A DNA stretch of 64,000 nt from AP-15 sp963750195 (GTDB taxonomy: Bacteria; Pseudomonadota; Alphaproteobacteria; ATCC43930; CGMCC-115725). A program made the position numbers and the translations under genes. Shown one piece after another: positions 1 through 9,819 of the stretch. The notes beneath the pieces are model-generated. The model had not been told where the DNA came from. It was given only the letters and a program-made list of their open reading frames with translations, and did not search any database. The DNA lies in the NCBI GenBank assembly GCA_963750195.1, contig CAVVPS010000018.1, positions 124,001-188,000 on the forward strand. Direction: 5' to 3'. The number at the start of each line of letters is the position of its first letter. The first letter of the stretch is position 1.

Positions 1-675
1 CGAAACGTTTCATCCCGCCATCCCCCAATAGCAGGACACTAAACTATCACGTTAGCGCGTTTTCACACGCCCTCCACCCGACCTCGTCGTTCGTGAGGGG
101 TGATCGTGGGTGTCGGCTTCGGGGCATGATGACCAGTTCCGGCCGTCAAGGCGAGCGGCCGCTGTGGGTTCGTTAAAAGGACCTTCGCCGAAGCGCCGGA
201 GCCAGCGGCAATGGGGAAGATGCGTCCTAGGGTGTCGCCCTCGCCCGCGGATCCTGACTTCGATCTCCCGCAGCTTGGGCCGAGCCTACTCGGGCGCCCT
301 GCCGCCGTCGTCCAAAAACGCGCTTCAGGTTGAAAAAGCAGAGTTTTCTTTGTTGTCAATCAGTGACGACAAGGCCGCCTTCCAAGTGCGAGGCGATGAG
401 CCGACGCCACGGGTAGGAGCCACGCCGGACCGAACACTGTGAGCGGAGCGACGCTGACTACCGGCAATGAGGGAGGCAAGGTCGTGCCCCGTCGCAGACG
501 CGTCCACCCCGGCAATCGTCGGCCATATCGCTTATGCTGAGGCTCGGATGGACCGCAGCACTTGTAAGGACCTGCTGCGGTACACCGGGGCTATGTCCGG
601 ACTCCGGGCCGACTCCTGTGCACCCTTGGCGTTTAGGAATAGCTTTCCGTTCCGGCACAAGGAAAAGCTGGCGGA
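1..675. other. Leading stretch with no gene recognised
   Basis: No reading frame here resembles a protein family I know, and the open frames on both strands overlap one another without ribosome binding sites. I looked for a cobalamin riboswitch because the next gene resembles BtuF, but saw no convincing B12 box. Nothing else is supported. Confidence 0.4.
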
Positions 676-1452
676 ATGTTCCCACCTGAGCGCATCGTTT
701 GTCTGACCGAGGAGACCGTCGAGACGCTCTATCTCCTTGGAGAGCAGGATCGCATTGCCGGCATCTCTGGCTATTGCGTGCGTCCGCCCCAGGCCCGACG
801 CGAAAAGCCGCGGGTTTCGGCCTTCACCTCGGCCGACATCCCGAAGATCCTCAATCTGAGACCCGATTTGGTGCTCAGCTTCTCCGACCTGCAGGCCGAA
901 ATCGTCGCTGCACTCGTCCGGCAGGGCATCGATGTCCACGCCTTCAATCAGCGCAGCCTCGAGGAGATTTTCGACATGATCCGCATGTTGGGAGGGATGG
1001 TTGATGCGGCGGACCGCGCCGATCGGCTCGCTGAGGAGCTAGCCGCCGATCTTGGCGCCGCACGTCAGCAGGCAGCGCAATTACCGCGGCGGCCCAGGGT
1101 GTATTTCGAGGAGTGGGACGACCCGATGATCTCCGGCATCGCCTGGGTCTCGGAGCTGATCGAGGCGGCGGGCGGGATCGACATCTTTCTCGATCGCGCG
1201 GGCGGGAAGTCTGCAAAAGACCGCATCGTTACTATCGATGAGGTCATTGCCCGCGACCCCGAGGTGATCATCGGCTCGTGGTGCGGCAAGAAATTTCGGC
1301 CCGAGAAGGTGGCAGCGCGACCGGGGTTTGCTCAGGTCCCAGCGGTCCGGAACGGCGCTCTTTGGGAAATCAAGTCGTCGCTGATTTTGCAACCGGGACC
1401 GGCTGCCCTCACCGATGGACTGCGAGCGCTCCAGAACGCCATTCACCGGTGA
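676..1452 (+). CDS. BtuF/FepB-like substrate-binding domain protein without signal peptide
   Basis: This 258-residue protein has the layout of the periplasmic-binding-protein fold used by cobalamin and iron-siderophore ABC transporters. The N-terminal half contains the phrase RIVCLTEETVETLYLLG and the later block IPKILNLRPDLVLSFSDLQ, which is typical of the BtuF class (reports on whether a site is ligand-bound in the cleft). The C-terminal lobe includes ARDPEVIIGSWCGKKF. There is no N-terminal signal peptide or lipobox, so it is probably cytoplasmic, as in the cobalamin-binding homologues common in alphaproteobacteria. No permease or ATPase gene is adjacent. The ATG at 676 is preceded by a purine-rich stretch. 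Family assignment is firm; ligand is inferred. Confidence 0.75.
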   Translation: MFPPERIVCLTEETVETLYLLGEQDRIAGISGYCVRPPQARREKPRVSAFTSADIPKILNLRPDLVLSFSDLQAEIVAALVRQGIDVHAFNQRSLEEIFDMIRMLGGMVDAADRADRLAEELAADLGAARQQAAQLPRRPRVYFEEWDDPMISGIAWVSELIEAAGGIDIFLDRAGGKSAKDRIVTIDEVIARDPEVIIGSWCGKKFRPEKVAARPGFAQVPAVRNGALWEIKSSLILQPGPAALTDGLRALQNAIHR

Positions 1453-1497
1453 GGTAGCCAAGCCTGTCTTTCTCCTCTACTCCGCAGGAGCTGCCCG

Positions 1498-2429
1498 ATG
1501 AGCTTCACCATTCTGCTGCTGTCCCCAGATGCTGACCCGTCGTGGCCGGAGAAAATCAAACAGGCCGTCCCGGGTGCTATCGCAAAGGCATTCGCCGATC
1601 CCAAAGACGCCCTCGCCGAGATCGAGACCGCTGATGCGGCCTACGGGACGGTGCCGCCCGAACTGTTCGCCCGCGCGAAGAAACTGCGCTGGATTTGCGC
1701 GTCGCGTGCCGGACTGGGCGGCGCATATTTCTACGATGCGCTGGTCAGCAGCGATGTCGTCGTCACCGGCATGCACGGCAGCTATAACGAACATCTCTCC
1801 ACTCACGCAGTGGCGTTTTTGCTCGCTTTCGCCCGGCGCCTCGAGCACTACCTGCCGCGAAAGCGGTGGCAGGGAGGTCCCGGGATGATCGATCTGCCGA
1901 CGCAGACGGTGCTGATTGTCGGCGTCGGCGGCGCCGGCAGCGAGGCCAGCAAACAATGTGCTACCTTCGGAATGCGGGTGCTCGGCATCGATCCGCGGGT
2001 GACGGAACGACCGGCCGGCATGGCCGACCTCAATGGCCCTGACCGGCTAGAGGAGCGCCTCGGCGAAGCTGACTTCGTCATCGTAACAACGCCGGAGACG
2101 CCGGACACCCTAGGGATGTTCAACGCGAGGCTATTCTCGCGAATGAAGCGCGGCGCCTACTTCATCAATATCGCCCGAGGCCGCTGTGTCGTCACCCAAG
2201 ACCTGATTGCAGCCCTGCAGTCCGGCCAGCTCGCGGGCGCCGGGCTCGATGTTGCCGACCCGGAGCCGTTGCCGCCCGACAGCCCGCTATGGGGAATGCC
2301 GAACGTGCTGATCACGCCGCATGCACCCCTTATCGCCAGAAATGGGAAGCCCTTCTGCTCGAAAACTGCCGGCGGTTCGCCGCGGGTCAGACGTTGATCA
2401 ACGTCGTCGACAAGGAAAAATGGTACTGA
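1498..2429 (+). pseudogene. D-2-hydroxyacid dehydrogenase, frame broken near the C-terminus
   Basis: The protein belongs to the NAD-dependent D-2-hydroxyacid dehydrogenase family. The dinucleotide-binding motif GVGGAG lies at about residues 142-147, the substrate Arg sits in INIARGRCVV, the acidic residue in DPEPLPPDSPLW, and the catalytic His in ITPHAP. The open frame ends at 2397, but after about position 2335 the family's usual tail (WEALLLENCRRFAAGQ, ending in EKWY) is read in another phase and stops at 2429. The change equals a net loss of one base, probably with a short deletion just after the catalytic His. ATG at 1498 follows AGGAG with 7-nt spacing. The substrate is unknown. Confidence 0.75.
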
Positions 2430-2512
2430 CTGCCGGGGCATATGATCTCACGGCCGAGACGCTCTTTCGGAAGCGCACTCGGCCGATCGCGTGACAACTC
2501 GAAACGAGAGGA

Positions 2513-3577
2513 ATGTCGATGGGTCACGTGCATGATCATTGTTGCGCCCACGGCCCGTCTCGGCGTCAGCTCCTTGGCGGCATGGCGGCGCTGGGCAGCG
2601 CGCTGGCCTTGCCGCGACCGGCCCCGGCCGAAGATCTCGACCCGGCGCCGCGCCGCATCGACGTGCACCATCATTTCTTCCCACCGGCATGGCTTGCGTA
2701 TGCCGAAACGAAAAAGCCGCGGCCGGCGCCGATCATGAAGGAATGGTCGGCCGCTCGCGTACTGGAGCACATGGACAAGAGCGGCGTCGCGACCGCGATC
2801 GCCTCGCTGTCGCCATGGGGCATCGCCTTCGCCGAGACGCCGCAGCTGCCGAAGCTGGCGCGCGACTGCAACGACTACGCCGCGAAGATGATCAACGACC
2901 ATCCCGGCCGCTTCGGCCTGTTTGCGGCGACGCCTCTGCCCGATGTCGATGCGAGCTTGAAGGAGATCGCCTACGCGCTCGACACTCTGAAGGCCGACGG
3001 CATCGGGCTGATGACCAGCTACGGCGACAAGTGGCCGGGCGACCCGGCGTTCCAGCCGCTCTTAGAGGAGCTGAACCGGCGCAAGGCGGTTGTCTATTTC
3101 CACCCGACGACGGCCAATTGCTGTGGCAACCTCATCCCCGGCGTTGCTCCGGCAACGATCGAGTGGCCGGTTGATACGGCAAGAGCGATTTTGAGCCTGT
3201 TCTACAGCGGCAGCCTCCTGCGCTACCCCGACATCCGTTTCATCTTCTCGCATGCCGGCGGCGCGTTGCCGGCGCTCTCCGGGCGCGTCGCCAATTTCGT
3301 CGACCGCGACAAGAATGCTGCCAAATACGCGCCGCACGGCGCCGTAGCCGAGTTCAACAAGCTCTATTACGACACCGCCAACGCCTCGGCGGCCCCGTCG
3401 ATGGCGGCGCTGATGGCGATGGCGCCCACGAGCCAGATCGTGTTCGGCAGCGACTACCCGTATTTCTCGCTGGAGGAAAATGTCGAGGGTCTCGCCAAGA
3501 TCAGCATGACCGCTGCCGACCGCCAGGCGATCAACCGCGGCAACATAGCCCGCCTCCTGCCGCAATACTCGATCTGA
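2513..3577 (+). CDS. Tat-exported amidohydrolase of the ACMSD-like family
   Basis: The 354-residue product begins with a twin-arginine export signal: SRRQLLGG at about residues 16-23, then a hydrophobic stretch ending at ALPRPAPAED. The mature protein opens with the amidohydrolase metal motif RIDVHHHFFP and contains the later family signatures FHPTTANCCG, FIFSHAGGALP and a C-terminal VFGSDYPYFSLEEN, where the Asp completes the metal site. This is the amidohydrolase-2 group related to aminocarboxymuconate-semialdehyde decarboxylase, a TIM barrel that decarboxylates or hydrolyses carboxylated substrates. Export to the periplasm is inferred from the signal. GAGAGGA precedes the ATG. Exact substrate is unknown. 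Confidence 0.85.
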   Translation: MSMGHVHDHCCAHGPSRRQLLGGMAALGSALALPRPAPAEDLDPAPRRIDVHHHFFPPAWLAYAETKKPRPAPIMKEWSAARVLEHMDKSGVATAIASLSPWGIAFAETPQLPKLARDCNDYAAKMINDHPGRFGLFAATPLPDVDASLKEIAYALDTLKADGIGLMTSYGDKWPGDPAFQPLLEELNRRKAVVYFHPTTANCCGNLIPGVAPATIEWPVDTARAILSLFYSGSLLRYPDIRFIFSHAGGALPALSGRVANFVDRDKNAAKYAPHGAVAEFNKLYYDTANASAAPSMAALMAMAPTSQIVFGSDYPYFSLEENVEGLAKISMTAADRQAINRGNIARLLPQYSI

Positions 3578-3877
3578 AAAATTGCCTGAACCGGGGATTC
3601 GGTGCTCGACGCGCTGATCGAGCGCGGCCTAACCAAGCGCCGGTTTGCCGTCCCGAATTTCTGCACACGGCGGCTTTGCGCCGACAGCGAACGCTTGTTA
3701 GCACGAAGAGGGCGGCGATAACCGTACCGCGCCCGGAAATCGGGGCTCAATGTGTACTTGCCGCTCGAGTTACTCCGCGGGGCCCGCTCGAGCCGAAAGC
3801 CGGCCAGCCGAGTAGGTCCTTCCTCGAAGAGCCTGCGGTGATCGCGGCGCAGAAAGTATAGCGGCTGGTTCTTGCTT
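3578..3877. other. Gap between amidohydrolase and pfk, possible LysR-family scrap
   Basis: The first part (about 3600-3660, plus strand) reads LDALIERGLTKRRFAVPNF, which resembles the effector-domain stretch of LysR regulators where a 'leader-R-R-x-x-x-x-V-P-x-F' phrase occurs. Nothing before or after continues it, so it is at most a fragment. The rest shows no gene or clear terminator. Confidence 0.2.
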
Positions 3878-5140
3878 TCAGACGGCGAACTCCGTCTTCA
3901 GGTTCTTCGGCACCGCCACGTTCTGCAGCTTCACATAGTCGGGCAGGCCATTACTAAATGGCGGATAGGCTTCACCGACAATGAGCGGCGCCACATAGCG
4001 GCGCGCGGTCGCGGTGATGCCGAAGCCGTCGGAGCTGATGAAGTCGGGGGGCAACAGCTTCTCCTGGTTGGCTACCTCGGAGAGCGGCGCGGCGATGATG
4101 TCCCAGCGATAGGGCGCGTCACTAAGCCGACGGATCGCCGGCATGACCGCATTCTTACCGGTGACTGCGAATTCTACCGCTGCGCTACCGACCGCGTAGG
4201 CCTGCTGGAGATCGGTCTCGGAGGCAATGTGACGTGCTGACCGCTGCAGGTAATCAGGAACCGCCCAATGGCATCTGCAGCCGAGGTTCGCACTGATCAG
4301 ATTGGCGATCACTGGCGCGACCCCGCCCAGCTGCGCATGCCCGAAGGCGTCCCTTGAGGTCGGCGCCGAGAGGAACTCGCCGTCTGGTCCTTTGACCCCT
4401 TCCGACACGGCGATAACGCATTGGCCGTACCGCTCCAAAGCCTCCTTCACTTTGGCCAGGAAGCGTGCTTCGTTGAACACAATTTCGGGCAGCAGCAAGA
4501 TGTGCGGAGCATCGCCTTCATGTTCAGCTGCTAGCGCGCATGCTGTGGTTGCCCACCCGGCATGCCGGCCCATCATTTCTAAAACAAACACCTGGGTCGA
4601 GGTACGGCTCATCGCCGCCAGATCGAATGCCGCTTCCCGAAGCGAAGTCGCAATATATTTCGCCAGTGAGCCGAAGCCCGGTGAGCAGTCAGTGATCGGC
4701 AGGTCATTGTCGACTGTCTTGGGGATGCCGACACACACGATCGGGTCGCCCAGTCCAGCGCCCATCTGGCTGACTTTATAGGCGGTATCCTGCGAGTCGC
4801 CGCCACCGTTGTAGAGAAAGAAGCCGATGTCGTGTGCATCAAACACTTCGATCAAGCGTTCGTACTGGGCTCGATGCTCGTGAATCGACCCCAGCTTGTA
4901 GCGACAGGATCCGAACGCCGCGCCCGGGGTGTGTTTGAGGGCAGCGATTGAGGCTTCGGACTCAACGCTGGTATCGATTAGATCCTCAGTCAGGGCGCCG
5001 ATGATGCCATTGCGCCCGGCGTAGACCTTGCCGATCTTTGTTCGATGTTGGCGAGCAGTTTGCAGCAGCCCACAGGCCGAGGCGTTGATCACCGCGGTGA
5101 CTCCACCCGACTGGGCGTAGAACGCATTCCTCACTGTCAT
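3878..5140 (-). CDS. pfp: 6-phosphofructokinase, pyrophosphate-type
   Basis: A 420-residue phosphofructokinase that phosphorylates fructose 6-phosphate in glycolysis. The N-terminal phosphate loop is AQSGGVTAVINA. The discriminating motifs are GGGDS at residues 112-116 and PKTVDND at 140-146. Asp in the fourth position of the first motif and Lys before TVDND are the residues that mark pyrophosphate-dependent enzymes, whereas ATP-dependent ones have Gly at both positions. MGRHAGW at about 190-196 binds the sugar phosphate. The frame is open further upstream, but the ATG at 5140 has GAGGAAG just before it and matches the usual N-terminus. Catalysis would be reversible, serving glycolysis or gluconeogenesis. 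Donor specificity is inferred from residues only. Confidence 0.9.
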   Translation of the reverse strand: MTVRNAFYAQSGGVTAVINASACGLLQTARQHRTKIGKVYAGRNGIIGALTEDLIDTSVESEASIAALKHTPGAAFGSCRYKLGSIHEHRAQYERLIEVFDAHDIGFFLYNGGGDSQDTAYKVSQMGAGLGDPIVCVGIPKTVDNDLPITDCSPGFGSLAKYIATSLREAAFDLAAMSRTSTQVFVLEMMGRHAGWATTACALAAEHEGDAPHILLLPEIVFNEARFLAKVKEALERYGQCVIAVSEGVKGPDGEFLSAPTSRDAFGHAQLGGVAPVIANLISANLGCRCHWAVPDYLQRSARHIASETDLQQAYAVGSAAVEFAVTGKNAVMPAIRRLSDAPYRWDIIAAPLSEVANQEKLLPPDFISSDGFGITATARRYVAPLIVGEAYPPFSNGLPDYVKLQNVAVPKNLKTEFAV

Positions 5141-5396
5141 CACAACTTCCTCGGGAATGATAGCATCGGCGACTTCGCCAACCGAGTACTGAAGAAAGAG
5201 CTCGCACCGACGAGGGTGGACGGAGGCGCGTCCGAAAAGCCTCAACTTCCCCTGAAGCCGCGGCACCCTTGAACCAATTGACGTGCCGTATACCGACATC
5301 GTTTGGCAAACCCGGTCAAACCGTTCGGATCGATCAGATAGCCGGGCTAACCCCCTCCGGCATTTTACAATTGGGCGACCATCGGCGGTCCGCCAG

Positions 5397-6701
5397 TCAA
5401 TGCACCGCCGCAGCTCCCGTGACCGGAATGCCGAAAGCGCCCGGCCTTCGTGCACTTATCAGGCGCCGTGCTTCTTCCAGCCGATCGGCGCTGAGATAGG
5501 CCCTCAACAACGTGAACTCGATCAGGTCGTGCTGCGCGCGGCTACCGCCAATGCGTTCGTTTTCTTCTGCGAGCGGGGCGAGCGCCTCGATCGCCGTGGA
5601 AAAATCCCCGTGTTCGAAGGCCGCGAAGCCGCGCGCCAGGGCCGGAAGGTAAGAGCCGGACGGGTAACGCCCTTCGCGCGCCAGTTCCTCCATTTGGCGA
5701 GCACGGACGTCGAGCGCGGCGTCATCGCCCATGACAGCCTGTGCCAAGATGACGTGCAGGTCGGCGAGCGCGCTGCCCGGCCGCGGCAGTGCGCTGTTTG
5801 CGTAGCCGTACAACGCGCGCCAAGCCGCCTCGTCGCGCGGCTGACCGGCGAGTTCGGAGCGCCACAAAAAAGCCGCTCCATCCGACATTTTCAGTTGCGG
5901 CCCGCCGCTGTGCCGCTCGAGCGTGAGGGCGTCCCGATACAGCCGCAGCGCTTGTGCCCAGTTGCCGGCTTGGATTTCGCACAGCGACAGGTGCCAGCTC
6001 AGATGGCCGTAGAAAAAGCCATCCCGTGGATAACTGGCAAGCCAGGAGGAGAGGAAAGTGCGGGCCGCGTCCGGTTCGCCACTCTCGTAACAGACATGGG
6101 CGAAGCCATGCGCGCCGTGCGCGTTGTTGGGGTTCGCGGCCAGGGATTGCTCGATCTTCGCCCGGGCCACCGCAAGCTGCCCATCCTCGGACAGCCCCAT
6201 GGCATGATAGGAAAGGAACCAAAAATCGTCGCCGTAATGCGGGGCGAGGCTGTCCATCAACACCGCAATCTGGCGCTTCTGTCCGACGCGGCCGGATCCG
6301 CCGATCACGCCATTGGGATTCGCGCCACTGGCGACGACCAGAGCGTCGCACGGCCATGCCGTCAGATGTGCGTACAAGGCAGCAATCGCGGCGTCGGTCC
6401 GACCCGCGAACACGAGGTCGAAAAATGCGATGTGACTGGCCTCGCGCTCAGACAGACCAGCGGCCACGTCCTTGGCTCTTGCCAGGGCCGCCCGGGCCGC
6501 CGCGACATTGCCCTCCCTCATCAGCACTTGGGCCTTGCCGGCGTGGGCCAGGGCAAAACCGGGGTCGGCGGCGATGGCGCGGTCATAGGCTCGCGCTGCG
6601 CCAGGATAGAACGTCAGCCCTAGATCGCAACCTTCAACGTAGGCGTCCCGCGCGCCGGCGGATGCGGTGGACAGGGAGAGGCCGTATCGATCTGTCAGCA
6701 T
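5397..6701 (-). CDS. TTC38-like tetratricopeptide repeat protein
   Basis: An all-helical protein of 434 residues built from degenerate TPR units, for example RAYDRAIAADPGFALAHAGKAQVL, followed by the block found in the bacterial and eukaryotic TTC38 group (FWFLSYHAMGLSEDGQ, NAHGAHGFAHVCYESG, DGFFYGHLSWHLSLCE). These proteins are scaffolds of unknown biochemical role. A second member lies at 27.9 kb, and alignment of the two N-termini (MLTD here, MIQD there) supports the start at 6701 rather than the upstream ATG at 6728. It is divergent from the MetE-like gene across about 170 bp. No signal peptide or membrane segment is visible, so it is likely cytoplasmic. Confidence 0.75.
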   Translation of the reverse strand: MLTDRYGLSLSTASAGARDAYVEGCDLGLTFYPGAARAYDRAIAADPGFALAHAGKAQVLMREGNVAAARAALARAKDVAAGLSEREASHIAFFDLVFAGRTDAAIAALYAHLTAWPCDALVVASGANPNGVIGGSGRVGQKRQIAVLMDSLAPHYGDDFWFLSYHAMGLSEDGQLAVARAKIEQSLAANPNNAHGAHGFAHVCYESGEPDAARTFLSSWLASYPRDGFFYGHLSWHLSLCEIQAGNWAQALRLYRDALTLERHSGGPQLKMSDGAAFLWRSELAGQPRDEAAWRALYGYANSALPRPGSALADLHVILAQAVMGDDAALDVRARQMEELAREGRYPSGSYLPALARGFAAFEHGDFSTAIEALAPLAEENERIGGSRAQHDLIEFTLLRAYLSADRLEEARRLISARRPGAFGIPVTGAAAVH

Positions 6702-6819
6702 GAGAACCCCGCCGCAATTTTCGGGCAATATTTACACCGACCGAGGCGGCGAAGGTACCGCGATGGATGTCGGTCCCTTCGGACGATGAGGCGTTCCATG
6801 ATTCCATCCCGCGCCTCGC

Positions 6820-6850
6820 TTGACACTGAGTGGGTGCCGGTGCCGTACCT
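6820..6850 (+). promoter_or_regulatory. Possible promoter for the MetE-like gene
   Basis: A perfect -35 hexamer TTGACA lies at 6820-6825, 47 bp before the reconstructed start. The -10 region 17-19 bp downstream (around CCGTACCT) is a poor match, so the assignment is tentative. Confidence 0.3.
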
Positions 6851-6871
6851 GTCGTAACGAGGAGGCAAAAT

Positions 6872-8060
6872 ATGCTGCGGGCGGATCTTCGCGTCGTCGT
6901 AAGCCAATGTCGGCAGTCTGGTGCGGCCGCCGGCCATGATTCCGTATCTGGAAAAAATCCGCGACAAAGAGCCCCACGACGAGGCAGCGTTCGAAAAATG
7001 CCTCACCGATTCCGTCGCCGAGGCGGTGCGGCTTCAGAACGAAGCGGGCATCGACGTCGTGAGCGACGGCGAGTACGGCAAATCGGTCAACTGGGCCTTT
7101 TATGTCCACCGGCGCCTCTCCGGCCTCACTTGGCGGCCATATACGGCGGAAGAGGCGAAGGACCCGACGACCGCCGTCATCGGCGGCCGCGATCGCGAGG
7201 CGTTTCCGGAGTTCTATGGCGAATACGACGCCCGCGTCCTCGCCAATGCCCGCGCCGCGGGCCGGGGGATCGTCACTGGCGCCATAACCTATACCGGAAT
7301 GGCCGAGCTGCAGCGCGACATCGCCAATCTCAAGGCGGGCCTAGCCAAGGTGAAGCGCGTGACCGGATTCCTGCCGGTGGTGGCGCCGGCGAGTGCGCTG
7401 CCCAATGCCAAAAACGAGCACTACCGCAATGACGAGGCGTTCCTGTTCGGCCTCGCCGAAGCGCTCGGGACCGAGTATCGCGCCATCATCGATGCCGGAC
7501 TCGACCTGCAGGTGGATGACGCGTTCATCCCGTACCAGTACGAAAAGATGGTGCCACCGATGACGCTCGCGGACTACCGCAACTGGGCGAGCCTGCGCAT
7601 CGATGCGCTCAACCATGCGCTCAGGGGGCTGCCGAAGGACCGCACACGCTACCACATCTGCTGGGGCAGCTGGAACGGACCGCACATGTTCGACGTGCCG
7701 ATCAAGGACATCGTCGATCTCGTGCTGAGGGTCGATGTCGGCGCCTATAGTTTCGAGGCCGCCAATCCGCGCCACGAGCACGAATGGAAGGTGTGGAAGG
7801 ACGTGACGCTGCCCGCGGGCAAGGTGCTGATGCCGGGGCTCATTGAGCATTCGACCAACGTCGTCGAGCATCCCGACCTCGTGGCTGAGCGGCTGCTGCG
7901 CTATGCCGACATCGTCGGTCGCGACAACGTCATGGCCGGCACAGATTGCGGATTCTCGCAAAGCCCGCTCGCCGGCCGCGTGCACCGTTCGATCATGTGG
8001 GCGAAGCTGAAATGCCTCGCCGAGGGCGCCGCCATCGCCTCGAAGCTGCTCTGGCACTGA
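6872..8060 (+). pseudogene. MetE C-terminal-domain-like protein, N-terminal +1 frameshift
   Basis: The product resembles the cobalamin-independent methionine synthase catalytic barrel (UROD/MetE-like fold) that exists as a stand-alone protein of about 380-400 residues in many bacteria. Visible family features are GIDVVSDGEYGK, the conserved YHICWGSWNGPHMFD block with a metal-ligand type Cys, and the C-terminal NVMAGTDCGF with the second Cys. Translation should begin at ATG 6872, preceded by GGAGG at 6861-6865, giving MLRADLRVVVS. The frame then needs removal of one C at about 6905 to continue as NVGSLVRPPAM. The long open frame from GTG 6921 is the rest of the same gene. The methyl acceptor is unknown. 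Confidence 0.75.
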
Positions 8061-8073
8061 TTATCGGGAGTGC

Positions 8074-9244
8074 ATGGAGTTCGGCGTCCCTTTTTCCGCG
8101 ATGTCTGGCCGCAAGAAAAGGCGGGCGCCGCATATTTCAGAGATGGACTCGCGCTCGCCGAGCGAGGAAGCCGACGGGCTCGCACATCCGCATCGTCGAG
8201 GCTGCGGCCGCGGCAGAGCCGGGGTAACCGTAGAAGCGCCGCCGCGAGATCCGCCGTCGGCTTCTCTATCTTGTTATATATGGGATATATGGGGAGTCTG
8301 TGCAGGTCGTGGGCGTCGACGCCTCTCTACATGCGAATGGGACCCCCGGTCACCCCGACATAGGTTCCCATCATCCTCTCGACCTGGCTCGAAAGCGTCG
8401 GGTTGTACAGCTATGCTGAGATGCCCAGAGGGTGCGTCTTAGAGAGGGTCTGTCGAAGGGCCGCATCATCGCCGGCTTCGTGCGCGGCATCGGCTCGGAA
8501 TACCATTCCTCCGGTACCAATCCCTATTTTTCGCACGAGCGCTTCCACGAGGCGCATGACCTGATCATCAGGGCGTGGTACGGAGCCTGGCCCGTTCGCC
8601 TTCGATGGCGACCATTTCAGCCTGCAATACGTGAATTTGTGGCCTCGGCCTTACCAGAGCCCCAGAGCCCACACCCACCGGTGTGGATCCCGTCGCAGGG
8701 GTCAAGCGAGACCGTCGCCTGGGCCGCTGATCCGAAGCGCAAGTATCCGTTTCTGGTGACCTTCTCGTCGGCCGACCTGGTCGCGCGCTACCACAACACC
8801 TATCGCGACCAGGCGCGGAAATACGGCTATGAGGCGGCGGCCGATCAGCTCGGCTGGGCCTGCCCGATCTATGTCGCCGAGACCGACGCGAGGGCACGCG
8901 AAGAGGCGGGGCGGGCGGTCGAGACTTTGTTTAACGACTTCCTGCGCCAGACCTTCGAGATGCTGATGCCGCCCGGTTACACCTCGATGAGTTCGATGAA
9001 GAATTTCATCAGCATGCGCAGGGGGCTGGGCGGCGGCAAGGCGACCGCCGAAGGTCTGATCGAGAGCGGCACCGCTTTGATCGGCAGCCCCAAGACAGTG
9101 CTGTCCGGGATCGAGCGGATGCGCGAGCGCACCGGCTTCGGCATCCTGGCGGCGCTGCTCCAGTTCGGCATCCTTTCGGACGAATTGACGCGGCGGAACA
9201 TGGACATCTTCGCCGCCGAGGTGATGCCGCATCTGAGGGACTGA
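8074..9244 (+). pseudogene. Luciferase-like (LLM-class) flavin oxidoreductase, several frame breaks
   Basis: The C-terminal two thirds, readable from about 8455 to 9244, match flavin-dependent bacterial-luciferase-like oxidoreductases: GRIIAGFVRGIGSEYHSSG, FSHERFHEAHDLIIRAW, HPPVWIPSQGSSETVAWAA. Upstream, parts of the N-terminal half appear in changing frames (MEFGV at 8074, then a block ending YFRDGLALAERG, later HPLDLARK). A short internal stretch near 8590-8670 also reads correctly only in a different phase (PFAFDGDHFSLQYVNLWPRP). The gene therefore carries at least three shifts and is probably dead. A second LLM-class gene lies at 34.1-35.4 kb. Confidence 0.7.
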
Positions 9245-9450
9245 GAGCCGTCATCGCAACTTAGACGGGGGGCCTAATGTGGAGCCCCCGCCGCAAAGCG
9301 CGCCACGGCTGCGACTCCAGTCTGTCCGGCATCAGCGCCTATAAGACAGAAGAGGCGGGCTGAGGAAGGGAGCGACTGTCTTATCGATCAAGCGGGGAGT
9401 GGCTGCCATGGACGTCGGTCTCGCAGGATAGCGTTGAGGGATCGTAATTA
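9245..9450. other. Spacer before the insertion-sequence remnant
   Basis: A GC-rich inverted repeat (CGGGGG at 9266-9271 with CCCCCG at 9285-9290) lies shortly after the preceding gene. It has no T-run, so it is at best a weak terminator. Nothing else is recognisable. Confidence 0.25.
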
Positions 9451-9738
9451 GCTTGCGGGCCACGGCGACGGGGGCGAGACCTTAGGTTTCCCGGCGGCGA
9501 CGAGCTTGTCGCGGAATTGTTTGAGCTGCGGGTTGTAGCGTGCCGCCACCATGGCTCCAATGAACAAGGAACTGCGCACGCTCTTGCGGCCGCCACCAAT
9601 CAAGCTCTTACCACGCCATTGCCCGGACTGGCGGGTCCATGGTGCGAGGCCAACCAGGGCGGCGATCCGTCGACAATCGAGCGAACCGAGCTCCGGGAGT
9701 TCGGCGATCAAGGTGCTGGCGATGGTTTTTCCAACGCT
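9451..9738 (-). pseudogene. IS110-family transposase, C-terminal remnant
   Basis: About 95 residues read on the minus strand match the transposase-20 domain near the C-terminus of IS110-family DEDD transposases: VGKTIASTLIAELPELGSL, AALVGLAPWTRQSGQW, and RSSLFIGAMVAARYNP. The N-terminal DEDD catalytic half is missing, and the reading frame upstream is an unrelated shadow of dinB. The last residues (PPSPWPAS) depart from the usual ending. This is a truncated insertion sequence, immediately upstream of dinB and next to its SOS promoter. Confidence 0.75.
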
Positions 9739-9758
9739 ATAGCGATTGCGTGCGGGGC

Positions 9759-9764
9759 TTGACA
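9759..9764 (+). promoter_or_regulatory. dinB promoter -35 element
   Basis: Perfect TTGACA, with the SOS box lying over the expected -10 position 17-19 bp downstream. This arrangement is consistent with direct occlusion by LexA. Confidence 0.45.
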
Positions 9765-9775
9765 ATCGACGAAAT

Positions 9776-9790
9776 GTTCCTCTTATGTTC
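9776..9790 (+). promoter_or_regulatory. Alphaproteobacterial LexA (SOS) box
   Basis: GTTC at 9776-9779 and GTTC at 9787-9790 are separated by exactly seven bases, which is the direct-repeat SOS box GTTC-N7-GTTC established for alphaproteobacteria. It lies 30 bp upstream of the dinB start and downstream of a TTGACA, so dinB is very probably induced by DNA damage. Confidence 0.8.
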
Positions 9791-9819
9791 TTTAAGAGAA
9801 CCGGAGGTGAAGTGCCGGG

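Noticed and set aside
325..685. Short open frames on both strands before the BtuF-like gene, and a possible cobalamin riboswitch
   Set aside because: None has a ribosome binding site or recognisable protein; no convincing B12 box or other conserved element was visible.
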